Numbered from the stretch's first letter, positions 15,634 through 24,128 are shown. The stretch is 42,692 nucleotides of DNA from Clostridia bacterium (GCA_024404065.1 JAKSQR010000001.1:1-42692), one strand, 5' to 3'. The notes: generated by a model from the letters alone, not told the origin. Translations and numbers: made by a program.

Positions 15634-17019
15634 TTGTTCCAGACTATCGTTAATGCTTGGAAGATCGCTGATATCCGTAAGAAGATTCTTTACACAGCAC
15701 TTATCGTGCTTATCTTCAGAATCGGTTCAGCTATCCCAGTTCCATTCACTGCTATTGCTTCAACCGGTCTTATCGGTGCAAATGAAGCAGGCACATTCAT
15801 GAACTACCTTACAATGATGACAGGTGACGCATTCAACTATGGTACCATTTTTGCAATGTCAATCACCCCCTACATCAACAGTTCAATTATTATGCAGCTT
15901 CTTGCTGTAGCTATCCCCGCTCTTGAGAGACTCTCTCAGGAAGGCGAGGAAGGCCGTAAGAAGATTGCTTCTATCACAAGATTTGTAACTATCGTACTTG
16001 GTATTCTCCAGAGTACAGCTTACTTCTTCTATCTTCGTAGTAAGCGTTACATCACTCTTGACTACACAACAAACCCCAACGGTGATCTCTTCAAGGGATT
16101 CCAGGGCGTTTTCCAGGCTCTTGTAATCATACTCTGCTTAACAGCAGGTACTGCTCTTATCATGTGGCTTGGTGAAAGAATTAACGACAACGGCATCGGC
16201 AATGGTATTTCAATTATCCTTTTTGCTGGTATCGTTTCAAGAATTCCTACTCTCTTAATGAACCTCTATTCACTTAACCCTCAGATCGGTTATATGGGCA
16301 GAGGCGGCGCATATTACTTCCTTTCACCATTCGTTGGTGTAATCGCTCTTCTTATGATTGCATTCATCGTTTGGATGGATAACGCCGAGAGAAGAATTCC
16401 CATCCAGTACGCAAAGAGAGTTGTTGGCCGTAAGATGTACGGTGGTCAGAACACCCACATGCCTATCAAGGTTAATATGTCAGGTGTTATGCCCGTTATC
16501 TTCGCATCATCAATCCTTTCCCTTCCTCCAACAATCCAGATGTTTATTTCATCATCAAAGATTGAAAAGAGTCCTTTCTGGAAAGGCTTCTTCAACCTCT
16601 TTACTTCTACACACTGGGCTTACGCAATAATCTATTTCGTATTCATTATTGCTTTTGCTTACTTCTATGCAAGCATCCAGTATAACCCCGTTGAAATGTC
16701 AAAGAACATCCGTGAAAACGGTGGTTCAATCCCCGGCATCCGTCCTGGTGAGCCCACCGCAAGATACATTGGCAAGATTATAGGCAGAATCACCCTTCTT
16801 GGTGCTCTCCTTCTCAGCGTTGTAGCTCTCTTCCCAATCGTATTCTCACAGGTTACTACCGCTATCCTTCATGCTATTGATGAAACAAAGTATGCAAGCG
16901 GTATGAACATTTCACTTGGTGGTACATCAATCATCATTCTTGTTGGTGTTGCTCTTGAAACAGTTAAGCAGCTTGAAAGCCAGATGATGATGAGACACTA
17001 TAAGGGCTTCCTTGACTAA
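15634..17019 (+). CDS. secY: Preprotein translocase subunit SecY
   Basis: 461 residues forming the ten-helix channel of the Sec translocon in the cytoplasmic membrane. MFQTIVNAWKIADIRKKI at the N-terminus and RENGGSIPGIRPGEPTARYI before the last helices are the family signatures. The start is TTG 15634: GAGGTGAT (15621-15628) sits 5 nt before it, and a GTG at 15622 in the same frame runs into the rplO stop. The weak start codon coupled to rplO may limit SecY synthesis. The adk gene usually found next is absent. Confidence 0.97.
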   Translation: MFQTIVNAWKIADIRKKILYTALIVLIFRIGSAIPVPFTAIASTGLIGANEAGTFMNYLTMMTGDAFNYGTIFAMSITPYINSSIIMQLLAVAIPALERLSQEGEEGRKKIASITRFVTIVLGILQSTAYFFYLRSKRYITLDYTTNPNGDLFKGFQGVFQALVIILCLTAGTALIMWLGERINDNGIGNGISIILFAGIVSRIPTLLMNLYSLNPQIGYMGRGGAYYFLSPFVGVIALLMIAFIVWMDNAERRIPIQYAKRVVGRKMYGGQNTHMPIKVNMSGVMPVIFASSILSLPPTIQMFISSSKIEKSPFWKGFFNLFTSTHWAYAIIYFVFIIAFAYFYASIQYNPVEMSKNIRENGGSIPGIRPGEPTARYIGKIIGRITLLGALLLSVVALFPIVFSQVTTAILHAIDETKYASGMNISLGGTSIIILVGVALETVKQLESQMMMRHYKGFLD

Positions 17020-17059
17020 GATAAGCCCTGGGCTATGCCCAAACTAATGGAGGATTAGC

Positions 17060-17809
17060 ATGATAGTGCTTAAGACAAACGGCGAAATCAAAGCCATGCA
17101 GGAAGCTGGCAAGATAGCAGCCGGAGCATTAAGAGCGGCGGGTGAGGCTGTTGAGCCTGGTGTTTCAACAGAAACCGTAAACCGCATCGCTGAAGAATAT
17201 ATAAGAAAACACGGTGCGATACCCACATTCAAGGGTTACAGTGGATTTCCCGCTGCATCATGCATTTCCATAAATGATGAGGTTATTCACGGCATTCCAA
17301 GCAAAAACCGTATCATTCAGCCTGGCGATATAGTCAGCATTGATACAGGTGCTACCTTTAAGGGCTATGTTGGCGATAATGCCGCAACATTTGCAGCAGG
17401 TGAGATTTCACCTGAGGCACAGCGGCTGTGTGACACCACCAGAGAGAGCCTTTACGAAGGCATCAAGATGGCTGTTGCAGGCGGCAGACTTGGCGACATC
17501 GGCTCCACAATCCAGAGGTATTGTGAGGAAAGAGGCTTTTCCGTCGTAAGAGAATATACCGGTCACGGTGTAGGAAGAGTTATGCATGAAGACCCCAGCG
17601 TACCGAATTATGGCACACCAGGAAGAGGTGTGCGCCTGTTACCAGGCATGACAATCGCCATTGAGCCTATGATAAATCAAGGCGTAGCAGGTATAAGGCA
17701 ATTGCCAGACGGTTGGACTGTCAAAACCAAGGACGGCAAACTCTCAGCTCACTTTGAGCACACTGTTGCAATTACATCAAATGGGCCCATTATTTTAACA
17801 ATGGTATGA
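17060..17809 (+). CDS. map: Methionine aminopeptidase, type I
   Basis: 249 residues. Removes the initiator methionine from nascent proteins in the cytoplasm. All five metal ligands are visible: D95 (IDTGAT), D106 (GDNAAT), H169 (GHGVGR), E202 (IEPM) and E233 (FEHTVAIT), with spacing almost identical to E. coli MAP. No N-terminal zinc finger, so type Ia. RBS GGAGG precedes ATG 17060; the next gene starts 4 nt after the stop, after ATGTT. Confidence 0.97.
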   Translation: MIVLKTNGEIKAMQEAGKIAAGALRAAGEAVEPGVSTETVNRIAEEYIRKHGAIPTFKGYSGFPAASCISINDEVIHGIPSKNRIIQPGDIVSIDTGATFKGYVGDNAATFAAGEISPEAQRLCDTTRESLYEGIKMAVAGGRLGDIGSTIQRYCEERGFSVVREYTGHGVGRVMHEDPSVPNYGTPGRGVRLLPGMTIAIEPMINQGVAGIRQLPDGWTVKTKDGKLSAHFEHTVAITSNGPIILTMV

Positions 17810-17813
17810 TGTT

Positions 17814-18071
17814 ATGGCAGAGCTTGAAAGAGGCAGAGTAGTTAAATCCATAGCGGGCAGAGACAGCGGCTACCTGCTTGTAGTAATACAGGCAGACAGT
17901 AAAACTGTAACAGTCTGCGATGGCAAAGAACGACCTTTAGACAGACCGAAAAGCAAAAATATCCGCCACACAGAGCCTACGGAGTATATGCTGACTGAAG
18001 CTGATATGCTTACAGACAGAGCTCTCAGAAAGGCACTCAGGCGAATAGATGTTCTAAACTGCAACAATTAG
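17814..18071 (+). CDS. KOW-domain RNA-binding protein, L14e-like
   Basis: 85 residues. The first half (GRVVKSIAGRDSGYLLVVI) is a KOW/SH3-like RNA-binding fold resembling archaeal and eukaryotic L14e. The second half is basic and short. Similar small genes occur between map and infA in many Clostridia, and a ribosome-associated or translation-regulatory role is inferred from that. It starts 4 nt after map and ends 9 nt before infA. Confidence 0.8.
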   Translation: MAELERGRVVKSIAGRDSGYLLVVIQADSKTVTVCDGKERPLDRPKSKNIRHTEPTEYMLTEADMLTDRALRKALRRIDVLNCNN

Positions 18072-18080
18072 GAGGCTATT

Positions 18081-18299
18081 ATGTCCAAGCAGGATATGAT
18101 TGAAATTGAAGGTACGGTAATCGAAGCAATGCCCAATGCAACCTTCCAGGTTGAGTTGGAAAACGGCCATAGAATTATGGCACACATTTCCGGAAAGCTC
18201 AGAATGAACTACATTCGTATACTTCCCGGTGACAAGGTGACTGTAGAAATGTCACCATACGACCTTACAAAGGGTCGTATTACATGGCGATCAAAGTAA
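18081..18299 (+). CDS. infA: Translation initiation factor IF-1
   Basis: 72 residues, single OB fold that occupies the 30S A site during initiation. DMIEIEGTVIEAMPNATFQV and ISGKLRMNYIRILPGDKVTV are diagnostic. RBS TAGGAGG. Confidence 0.98.
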   Translation: MSKQDMIEIEGTVIEAMPNATFQVELENGHRIMAHISGKLRMNYIRILPGDKVTVEMSPYDLTKGRITWRSK

Positions 18300-18317
18300 T
18301 TAAGGAGGTATTCTAAT

Positions 18318-18431
18318 ATGAAAGTCAGACCTTCTGTTAAGAAAATGTGCGAAAAATGCAAAGTAATTAAGCGCAAGGGAAAGATCATGGTAATCTGTGA
18401 GAATCCTAAGCACAAACAGCGTCAGGGTTAA
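18318..18431 (+). CDS. rpmJ: 50S ribosomal protein L36, zinc form
   Basis: 37 residues, the smallest ribosomal protein: MKVRPSVKKMCEKCK then KVI and ICENPKHKQRQG. Zinc ligands C11, C14, C27 and H32 are all present (C+ form). RBS TAAGGAGG at 18300-18307. The gene is short enough to be missed by length cut-offs. Confidence 0.98.
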   Translation: MKVRPSVKKMCEKCKVIKRKGKIMVICENPKHKQRQG

Positions 18432-18470
18432 TCCCGACGAAAACCAATTTATTGGAGGTGCAACTGACAA

Positions 18471-18839
18471 ATGGCGCGTATATCAGGTGTAGACCTTCCT
18501 AGAGAGAAGAGAATTGAAATTGCTCTTACTTACATCTATGGTATAGGTCGTAAAACAGCAGGCGACATTATTGCAGCAACAGGAATCGACCCCGATCTCA
18601 GAGTTAAGGACATGACTGAAGATGACGTTTCAAAGATTCGTGACTACATCGATCATAACCTTAAGGTAGAGGGCGATCTCCGTAGAGAAACCGCATTCGA
18701 CATCAAGAGACTTATTGAAATCGGATGCTACAGAGGCGTACGTCACAGAAAGGGTCTCCCCGTAAGAGGCCAGCGTTCAAAGACAAACGCTCGTACACGC
18801 AAGGGTCCCAAGAAGACAATTGCTAATAAGAAGAAGTAA
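18471..18839 (+). CDS. rpsM: 30S ribosomal protein S13
   Basis: 122 residues, head protein contacting P-site tRNA and the B1 bridges. RISGVDLPREKRIEIAL, GIGRKTAGDII and RGQRSKTNARTRKGPKK are conserved. RBS TGGAGGTG. Confidence 0.98.
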   Translation: MARISGVDLPREKRIEIALTYIYGIGRKTAGDIIAATGIDPDLRVKDMTEDDVSKIRDYIDHNLKVEGDLRRETAFDIKRLIEIGCYRGVRHRKGLPVRGQRSKTNARTRKGPKKTIANKKK

Positions 18840-18853
18840 TAGAGGAGGATATT

Positions 18854-19249
18854 ATGGCTAAGGTAACAAAGAAAACATCAGGCCGCAAACGCCAGCGCAA
18901 GAATATCGAGCGCGGTGCAGCACATATCCAATCCACCTTTAACAACACAATCGTTACTATCACTGATACTCAGGGCAACGCAGTTTCATGGGCAAGTGCT
19001 GGTGAGATGGGCTTCAGAGGTTCTAAGAAGTCAACTCCCTTCGCAGCTCAGACCGCAGCTGAAACAGCAGCAAAGATTGCTATTGATAACGGTATGAAGA
19101 CTGTTGAAGTTTACGTTAAAGGCCCCGGCCAGGGACGTGAAGCAGCAATCAGAGCTCTTCAGACAGCAGGACTTGAAGTTAACATGATTAAGGATGTTAC
19201 TCCTATTCCTCACAACGGCTGCCGTCCACCCAAGAGAAGACGTGTATAA
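18854..19249 (+). CDS. rpsK: 30S ribosomal protein S11
   Basis: 131 residues, platform protein near the E-site mRNA. AHIQSTFNNTIVTITDTQGN and the C-terminal PIPHNGCRPPKRRRV are diagnostic. RBS AGAGGAGG. Confidence 0.98.
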   Translation: MAKVTKKTSGRKRQRKNIERGAAHIQSTFNNTIVTITDTQGNAVSWASAGEMGFRGSKKSTPFAAQTAAETAAKIAIDNGMKTVEVYVKGPGQGREAAIRALQTAGLEVNMIKDVTPIPHNGCRPPKRRRV

Positions 19250-19266
19250 TTAGGAGGATATAGAAT

Positions 19267-19866
19267 ATGGCAAGAAATATGCAGCCTATTGCTAAGCGCT
19301 GTAAGGCACTCGGTATTTCTCCTGCAGTTATGGGTTACAAGGGTAAGGAAACAAACCGTAATCCCAAGGGCCAGATGAGAAGAAAGAAATCCGAATATGC
19401 AATGCAGCTTGATGAGAAGCAGAAGGTTAAGTTTGTATATGGCATGCTTGAAAAGCAGTTTGCTTCATATTATGAAAGAGCTACAAAGATGCAGGGTAAG
19501 GCTGGTGAAAACCTTCTTATTCTCTGTGAGCGTCGTCTTGACAACGTTGTATTCCGTCTTGGTTTTGCAGCAACTCGTCGTCAGGCAAGACAGCTTGTAA
19601 CACATGGTCATTTCACCATCAACGGCAAGCGTGTAGACATTCCTTCATATCAGGTTAAACCCGGTGAAGTAATCGCTATCTGCGAGAATAGCAGAACAAA
19701 GCCCGTTTTCACAGAGCTTACTGGTGAGAACGCTCCCGTTGTTCTTGTTCCCAAGTGGATAGAAAAGACAGAGGCTTATGCAGGTAAGATTATCGCTATG
19801 CCCGCTCGTGACGATATCGACTTCCCTGTAGAGGAACACCTCATTGTCGAACTTTATTCAAAGTAA
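19267..19866 (+). CDS. rpsD: 30S ribosomal protein S4
   Basis: 199 residues, primary 16S rRNA 5'-domain binder with an S4 RNA-binding domain (RLDNVVFRLGFAATRRQARQ). The N-terminal zinc Cys set is absent (C- form): RCKALGI and MRRKKSEY carry no CxxC pairs. Placed between rpsK and rpoA as is usual in Clostridia rather than as a separate locus as in Bacillus subtilis. Confidence 0.97.
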   Translation: MARNMQPIAKRCKALGISPAVMGYKGKETNRNPKGQMRRKKSEYAMQLDEKQKVKFVYGMLEKQFASYYERATKMQGKAGENLLILCERRLDNVVFRLGFAATRRQARQLVTHGHFTINGKRVDIPSYQVKPGEVIAICENSRTKPVFTELTGENAPVVLVPKWIEKTEAYAGKIIAMPARDDIDFPVEEHLIVELYSK

Positions 19867-19974
19867 TCAATGCCATGCTGTATGCCGTAAAGGCATACGC
19901 AGCAGATTACTGCGGCTTATTTTTGAATGCATTATACAGGACTAATCCTGTCTACTTATAAGGAGGGTTTTTAA
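19867..19974 (+). promoter_or_regulatory. Hairpin-rich rpsD-rpoA spacer
   Basis: 108 nt, the longest gap inside the supercluster. TATGCC (19881-19886) pairs with GGCATA (19892-19897), and ACAGGA-CTAA-TCCTGT (19936-19951) is a perfect 6-bp hairpin. No T-run follows either, so these are processing or regulatory structures rather than terminators. No clear promoter is visible. Confidence 0.4.
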
Positions 19975-20925
19975 ATGATTGGTATCGAAAAGCCCAGAAT
20001 TGATACAGCAGAAATCAGTGCTGATGGTACTTACGGAAAATTTGTTGTAGAGCCCCTTGAGAGAGGCTACGGTACTACTCTCGGCAACAGCCTCAGAAGA
20101 GTACTTCTTTCCTCACTTCCCGGCTATGCAATCACATCAGTTAAAATTGATGGCGTTCTTCATGAATTCAGCACAATTCCCGGTGTTAAAGAGGATGTAA
20201 CTGAGATCGTTCTCAACCTCAAGGAGGTTATCCTCAAAATCAACGGTGATGGTCCCAAAACTATATATATCAATGCATCCGGTGAAGGCGAAATTACTGC
20301 TGGCGATATTAAGACCGACTCAGAAGTTGAGATTCTTAATCCCGAACTTCATATCGCTACATTAAATGAAGATGCCCGTGTTAACATGGAGCTTACATGT
20401 GACAGAGGCAGAGGCTATGTTTCATCAGAAAGAAATAAGAGCCTTCTTCAGCCCATCATTGGCGTAATTGCTATTGATTCAATTTATACACCCGTATTAA
20501 AGGTTAATTACACAGTCGAGAACACACGTGTTGGCCAGATCACAGACTATGATAAGCTTACACTTGAAGTGTGGACAAACGGAACTATAACAGCTATGGA
20601 ATCCGTTTCTCTTGGTGCCAAGATTCTCAACGAGCATCTCAGCTTATTCGGAAACCTCTCAGGTGAGGCTTTTGATACAGCCGTTATGGTCGAGAAACAG
20701 GACAGTGGCAAAGAGAAGGTCCTTGAGATGACCATTGAGGAACTTGACCTGTCTGTGCGTTCCTTCAACTGCTTGAAGAGAGCTCAGTATAATACGGTTG
20801 GTGACCTTATCACTAAGACCGAGGAAGAAATGATGAAGGTTCGTAACCTCGGCAGAAAGTCTCTTGACGAAGTTGTTGCAAAGCTCAACTCACTTGGCTT
20901 TGACCTTCGCAGAGATGACGATTAA
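19975..20925 (+). CDS. rpoA: RNA polymerase alpha subunit
   Basis: 316 residues. N-terminal dimerisation domain with GYGTTLGNSLRRVLLSSLPG near residue 32; C-terminal domain (from about 245) binds UP elements and activators and carries VRNLGRKSLDEV. RBS AAGGAGGG. A-tract DNA upstream of the S10 promoter could be a target of its C-terminal domain. Confidence 0.98.
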   Translation: MIGIEKPRIDTAEISADGTYGKFVVEPLERGYGTTLGNSLRRVLLSSLPGYAITSVKIDGVLHEFSTIPGVKEDVTEIVLNLKEVILKINGDGPKTIYINASGEGEITAGDIKTDSEVEILNPELHIATLNEDARVNMELTCDRGRGYVSSERNKSLLQPIIGVIAIDSIYTPVLKVNYTVENTRVGQITDYDKLTLEVWTNGTITAMESVSLGAKILNEHLSLFGNLSGEAFDTAVMVEKQDSGKEKVLEMTIEELDLSVRSFNCLKRAQYNTVGDLITKTEEEMMKVRNLGRKSLDEVVAKLNSLGFDLRRDDD

Positions 20926-20946
20926 GAAATAAGGAGTGTGAACTAA

Positions 20947-21288
20947 ATGCCCGGAACCAGAAAACTTGGCCGTACAACTGACCACCGCAAGGCAATGCTC
21001 AGAGGCCTCGTAACATATCTTTTGGAAAACGGCAGAATAGAGACCACCGTTACAAGAGCTAAGGAAGTTAGCGCAATGGCAGAAAAAATGATCACCATTG
21101 CTAAGGTTGACTCCCTTCAGTCAAAGCGCAAGGTTCTTGCTTATGTTACTAAGGAAGACGTAGTTAAGAAGCTCTTTGATGAAATTGCTCCCAAGTATAA
21201 AGAAGTAAACGGCGGTTATTGCCGTATTATCAAGACCGGTCCCCGTAGAGGCGATGCAGCTGAAATGTGCATCATCGAGCTGGTTTGA
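20947..21288 (+). CDS. rplQ: 50S ribosomal protein L17
   Basis: 113 residues, located by the tunnel exit. RKLGRTTDHRKAMLRGLVTY is the signature. Last gene of the supercluster, followed by a strong terminator. Confidence 0.98.
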   Translation: MPGTRKLGRTTDHRKAMLRGLVTYLLENGRIETTVTRAKEVSAMAEKMITIAKVDSLQSKRKVLAYVTKEDVVKKLFDEIAPKYKEVNGGYCRIIKTGPRRGDAAEMCIIELV

Positions 21289-21310
21289 TTTTACATAATT
21301 CCTAAATCAA

Positions 21311-21338
21311 AAGGCACTGCTTTGGCAGTGCCTTTTTT
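21311..21338 (+). terminator. Terminator of the ribosomal supercluster
   Basis: Perfect 10-bp stem (21311-21320 with 21325-21334), TTTG loop, then a run of Ts. Confidence 0.93.
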
Positions 21339-21414
21339 CTTTCCTGCCACCTGAATTTATGGCAGAATTTATATTTTGTTACATTTAATATTATATTGTA
21401 AAATTGATATTAAC

Positions 21415-21464
21415 TTGACAATCTTTTGTTTTTGTGGCAATATTACTATGTATATAAATATAAT
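21415..21464 (+). promoter_or_regulatory. Possible promoter region of the lipoprotein gene
   Basis: TTGACA at 21415-21420 and a perfect TATAAT at 21459-21464 are both present but too far apart to be one promoter. TATAAT is well placed for a 20-nt leader, whereas TTGACA has only weak -10 partners. Confidence 0.35.
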
Positions 21465-21491
21465 AAGTGTCTTAAGGACAGGAGAAATATT

Positions 21492-22004
21492 ATGAAAAAC
21501 TTTGCAAAGTTTATGGCATTGCTTCTTGTATTTGCCACATTATTTACAGTTACAGCATGTAAAAAGAAAGTGTATTTTGATGAGGACGAGTATAATAAGC
21601 AGGTTTCAATAAATGAAAGTAAAAGCGAAAAAGAGCAGTCTGAAAGAAGCTCAAAAATTGAAGAGGATAAGAGTCAGGTTGAGCAGAGCATAGGCAAAAC
21701 CGAAAAGAATAAGAAGATTATCGTAAAGCTTACATACGGTGAGCATACTGACTATGAAGAAATCCTCTTTGATAAAAACGGTATCGCAAAGGAAAAGAAT
21801 TATTACAAGTATTACAATACAGAGGAAATGTATAAATTCTCATTAGAGCAGGGCAGCAAGGGTAATCAGAAGCTTGTAGACCATGACGATACTTTACTTA
21901 TGATTAAGTATACAGTTAAGGATTTCGGCGGCACAGATTATGACACTTTGCTTGACAGCTACAAGAGAAAAGATGCAGAAATCTGCGATATTATAGGTGG
22001 ATAA
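21492..22004 (+). CDS. Putative lipoprotein of unknown function
   Basis: 170 residues. The N-terminus MKNFAKFMALLLVF and the lipobox VTAC (Cys23) mark it as a lipid-anchored extracytoplasmic protein. Residues about 35-75 are Lys/Glu/Ser-rich and probably coiled coil; the rest is a small mixed domain that I do not recognise. ATG 21492 follows GACAGGAG and gives the signal peptide its proper start, although the frame is open to 21426. It is followed by its own terminator. Confidence 0.8.
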   Translation: MKNFAKFMALLLVFATLFTVTACKKKVYFDEDEYNKQVSINESKSEKEQSERSSKIEEDKSQVEQSIGKTEKNKKIIVKLTYGEHTDYEEILFDKNGIAKEKNYYKYYNTEEMYKFSLEQGSKGNQKLVDHDDTLLMIKYTVKDFGGTDYDTLLDSYKRKDAEICDIIGG

Positions 22005-22012
22005 TAAAAATT

Positions 22013-22043
22013 AAGGTTCCGTATTATGTGCGGAACCTTTTTT
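22013..22043 (+). terminator. Terminator between lipoprotein and PAP2 genes
   Basis: AAGGTTCCG (22013-22021) pairs with CGGAACCTT (22031-22039), followed by a T-run to 22043. The ribosome binding site of the next gene starts only about 2 nt later. Confidence 0.8.
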
Positions 22044-22056
22044 ATGGAGGAATAAT

Positions 22057-23052
22057 ATGTCACAAAGGAAAAGAGTAATAGCTTCAATACTGCTTTTTGT
22101 TGTAGTGTTCGGCGCACTGCTTGCAGTTGCAACAGTATATGATTTGCAGATTGACCACATACTTACAAGAAACACAATAGGCAAAGACCATACCCATATT
22201 TTCACAAATGATGTATTCGGCACAACCTTTGAAATTGTAGGTACATTACCTCAGTTTTTTGCAATTTCCTTTGCAATGCACATACTTTTCTGGTATGGAG
22301 TTTATAATTTTGATAAAATTAAAATGTACCTTACCGCTATTGTAACTACTGTAGTTTCAGTTGCCCTTTACAATGTGGCATTCAGCGGCGTAGGCGGATA
22401 TATGAAGGACCATGTTGCCCTTGAGGCAGGAGTAGAGGAGCTTAATATAGGCGGATACTTAAACCCGGCTTTTATGCTGCTTGCAATTTTTGCAACTGTT
22501 ATGGGCACATTCGCTTTTAAGAGTATTAAGCCCGAAACAATAAAAAAGCTTTTCGGCTTTGCCTTTGCTATGATTGCGGTTATGGCACTTTCCACAGTGA
22601 TAATAGAAACCGTGAAAAATCCTGCAGGCAGAGTTCGTTACAGAGTAATGAATTTAAGACCTGACGATGCAAAATATGGCTTTGCCGCCTTTGCAAAATG
22701 GTATGAGTTTGGCAAAATGCCTATGACAAGGGAAGAAAAATTAGAGATTTACAAGACCACAGAAGCACTTAAATCCTTCCCTTCAGGTCACACAGGCGGT
22801 GCAGGTGTATCCTACTGTGCTATTATGCTTATTTCCGCCCTTGGTATTACTGATAAAAAGAAAAAAGCTGCCCTCTGGATTGCACCCATTCTCTGGACCG
22901 GCACAGTAGCAGTAAGCCGTCTTGTAGTAGGTGCACACTTCTTTTCAGATGTACTTGTTGGCGGCACAATCAGCTTTTTAAGCATGATACTTGCAAGAGA
23001 AATATTTATACTTAAAGGCGCAAATATCAAAGCACTTTTCGGCAAAGAATAA
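22057..23052 (+). CDS. PAP2-family membrane phosphatase
   Basis: 331 residues with six or so membrane segments. The PAP2 motifs are present: a motif 1-like K-PAGRVRYR stretch near residue 190, PSGH with H245, and SR (287-288) ... H294 ... D298. Such enzymes dephosphorylate lipid phosphates (phosphatidate, undecaprenyl diphosphate) at the outer membrane face. The N-terminal half, with four or so helices before motif 1, is longer than in minimal PAP2 proteins. Start ATG 22057 follows GGAGGAAT. The substrate cannot be told from sequence. Confidence 0.85.
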   Translation: MSQRKRVIASILLFVVVFGALLAVATVYDLQIDHILTRNTIGKDHTHIFTNDVFGTTFEIVGTLPQFFAISFAMHILFWYGVYNFDKIKMYLTAIVTTVVSVALYNVAFSGVGGYMKDHVALEAGVEELNIGGYLNPAFMLLAIFATVMGTFAFKSIKPETIKKLFGFAFAMIAVMALSTVIIETVKNPAGRVRYRVMNLRPDDAKYGFAAFAKWYEFGKMPMTREEKLEIYKTTEALKSFPSGHTGGAGVSYCAIMLISALGITDKKKKAALWIAPILWTGTVAVSRLVVGAHFFSDVLVGGTISFLSMILAREIFILKGANIKALFGKE

Positions 23053-23069
23053 ACTGTATAATATACAAA

Positions 23070-23095
23070 AAGAGCAGGCCTTATGGTCTGCTCTT
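23070..23095. terminator. Bidirectional terminator between PAP2 and RsiV-like genes
   Basis: An 11-bp stem with one G-T pair (23070-23080 with 23085-23095) and a TTAT loop lies between two convergent genes. The T-run is better on the minus strand. Confidence 0.8.
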
Positions 23096-23100
23096 AATCT

Positions 23101-23874
23101 TTATTGCTGAGAGTATAACTGCTCTGGAGTGTATATAACATCCTCTATTGCATCAAAGGGAACATAGCAATAATAGGTGCCAACTCGTGAGCCGCCTGAA
23201 AGCTCTTCAAGGGAATATACAAAGTTTATTCCGCTGCCTGTGTATAAGAAATTTTCTTCGTTGTAGCACTTGTTGAAATCCTGAATCTTATCTGCACCAA
23301 GCAATGTTCCGTTAGGGGAGTAGGTGGTGTTTGCGGTTGCAATAATTGCCTTTTTAACTACATCCTCATAGCCGTTTTCACTATCCTTTGCAAGGTCGCT
23401 TATGGATAATTTTTTGCCCGTAATGCAGGAGATAGTAAAGGCACTGGTTGCAGGCTCAACCTGCTCAGGGTCGGTATCTGTAACCTGAGAGGTTTCAATG
23501 GAAACGGCGTATTTATCAATGAATGCAACCTCAAACTTAAATATTGTATATTCGGTGCCGTCAATATCAAAGCGGGTCATATAATCCCTTACGTTATCTG
23601 CGTTTGCAGTCATGGATTTGATTAAGTCTTTTTTCTTCTGCTCAAAAATGAAGGTTATTGTGTCCCTTGCGTCCTTCTGCAGGTTTTCATCAAAAACGGG
23701 GTAATGAAACTCAAGCTTTGATGTAATGTTGCCGTCGCTGTCCTTAAAAAATTCAGTATAGGTTTCATCTGTATATTTCGGCACAATATAGGCCGTTTTT
23801 ATAGTTTTGCCGCAGGATGCAAAAATAAGCAGTATAAGTGTGAGTGCAGTAAAAACTGAAAGGCATTTTTTCAT
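23101..23874 (-). CDS. Putative lipoprotein with RsiV-like (DUF3298) C-terminal domain
   Basis: 257 residues. Signal peptide with lipobox FASC (Cys21) predicts a membrane-anchored extracytoplasmic protein. The mid region (EFHYPVFDE) and the tail (YCYVPFDAIEDVI) resemble the DUF4163/DUF3298 pair also found outside the membrane in the anti-sigma factor RsiV; in RsiV that part binds lysozyme. Here there is no cytoplasmic anti-sigma domain and no sigma-factor gene nearby, so a free ligand-binding lipoprotein is more likely. ATG 23874 follows GGGAGGT (23887-23881). Confidence 0.75.
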   Translation of the reverse strand: MKKCLSVFTALTLILLIFASCGKTIKTAYIVPKYTDETYTEFFKDSDGNITSKLEFHYPVFDENLQKDARDTITFIFEQKKKDLIKSMTANADNVRDYMTRFDIDGTEYTIFKFEVAFIDKYAVSIETSQVTDTDPEQVEPATSAFTISCITGKKLSISDLAKDSENGYEDVVKKAIIATANTTYSPNGTLLGADKIQDFNKCYNEENFLYTGSGINFVYSLEELSGGSRVGTYYCYVPFDAIEDVIYTPEQLYSQQ

Positions 23875-23891
23875 ATTATCACCTCCCGCAA

Positions 23892-23920
23892 ATTATATAC
23901 TGTTGTGGCTATAAAGTCAA
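23892..23920 (-). promoter_or_regulatory. Promoter of the RsiV-like lipoprotein gene
   Basis: On the minus strand, TTGACT (23920-23915), 17-nt spacer, perfect TATAAT (23897-23892). The predicted start (about 23885) falls inside the ribosome binding site, giving a leader of only about 11 nt. Confidence 0.7.
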
Positions 23921-24020
23921 ATATAGAAATAATGCACAATAAAGCATTGAAAACAAAGAAAAATATTCAATTTTTATGCACCATTATTTTAAAAAAAATA
24001 TAGAAAATAAAAAACGGCTA

Positions 24021-24029
24021 TGATATAAT
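24021..24029 (+). promoter_or_regulatory. Extended -10 promoter of the hydrogenase operon
   Basis: TG-A-TATAAT at 24021-24029; the -35 region (TAGAAA at 24001) is poor, as often in extended -10 or activator-dependent promoters. The predicted leader is about 93 nt and contains the hairpin TGTGAGTA/TATTCACA (24057-24064 with 24073-24080). Confidence 0.6.
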
Positions 24030-24128
24030 AGCTAAAATAGTGTAATAATGGGTTAATGTGAGTAAATATGTCTATTCACAAGCGCCTGACATACAATACA
24101 TAGCAATTTATTTAGGAGGAATACTTCT

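Noticed and set aside
23101..23874. Full RsiV anti-sigma factor
   Set aside because: The N-terminus is a lipobox signal peptide, with no cytoplasmic anti-sigma domain and no sigma gene adjacent.
24068..24103. 11-codon upstream frame in the hydrogenase leader
   Set aside because: No ribosome binding site and no distinctive codons.
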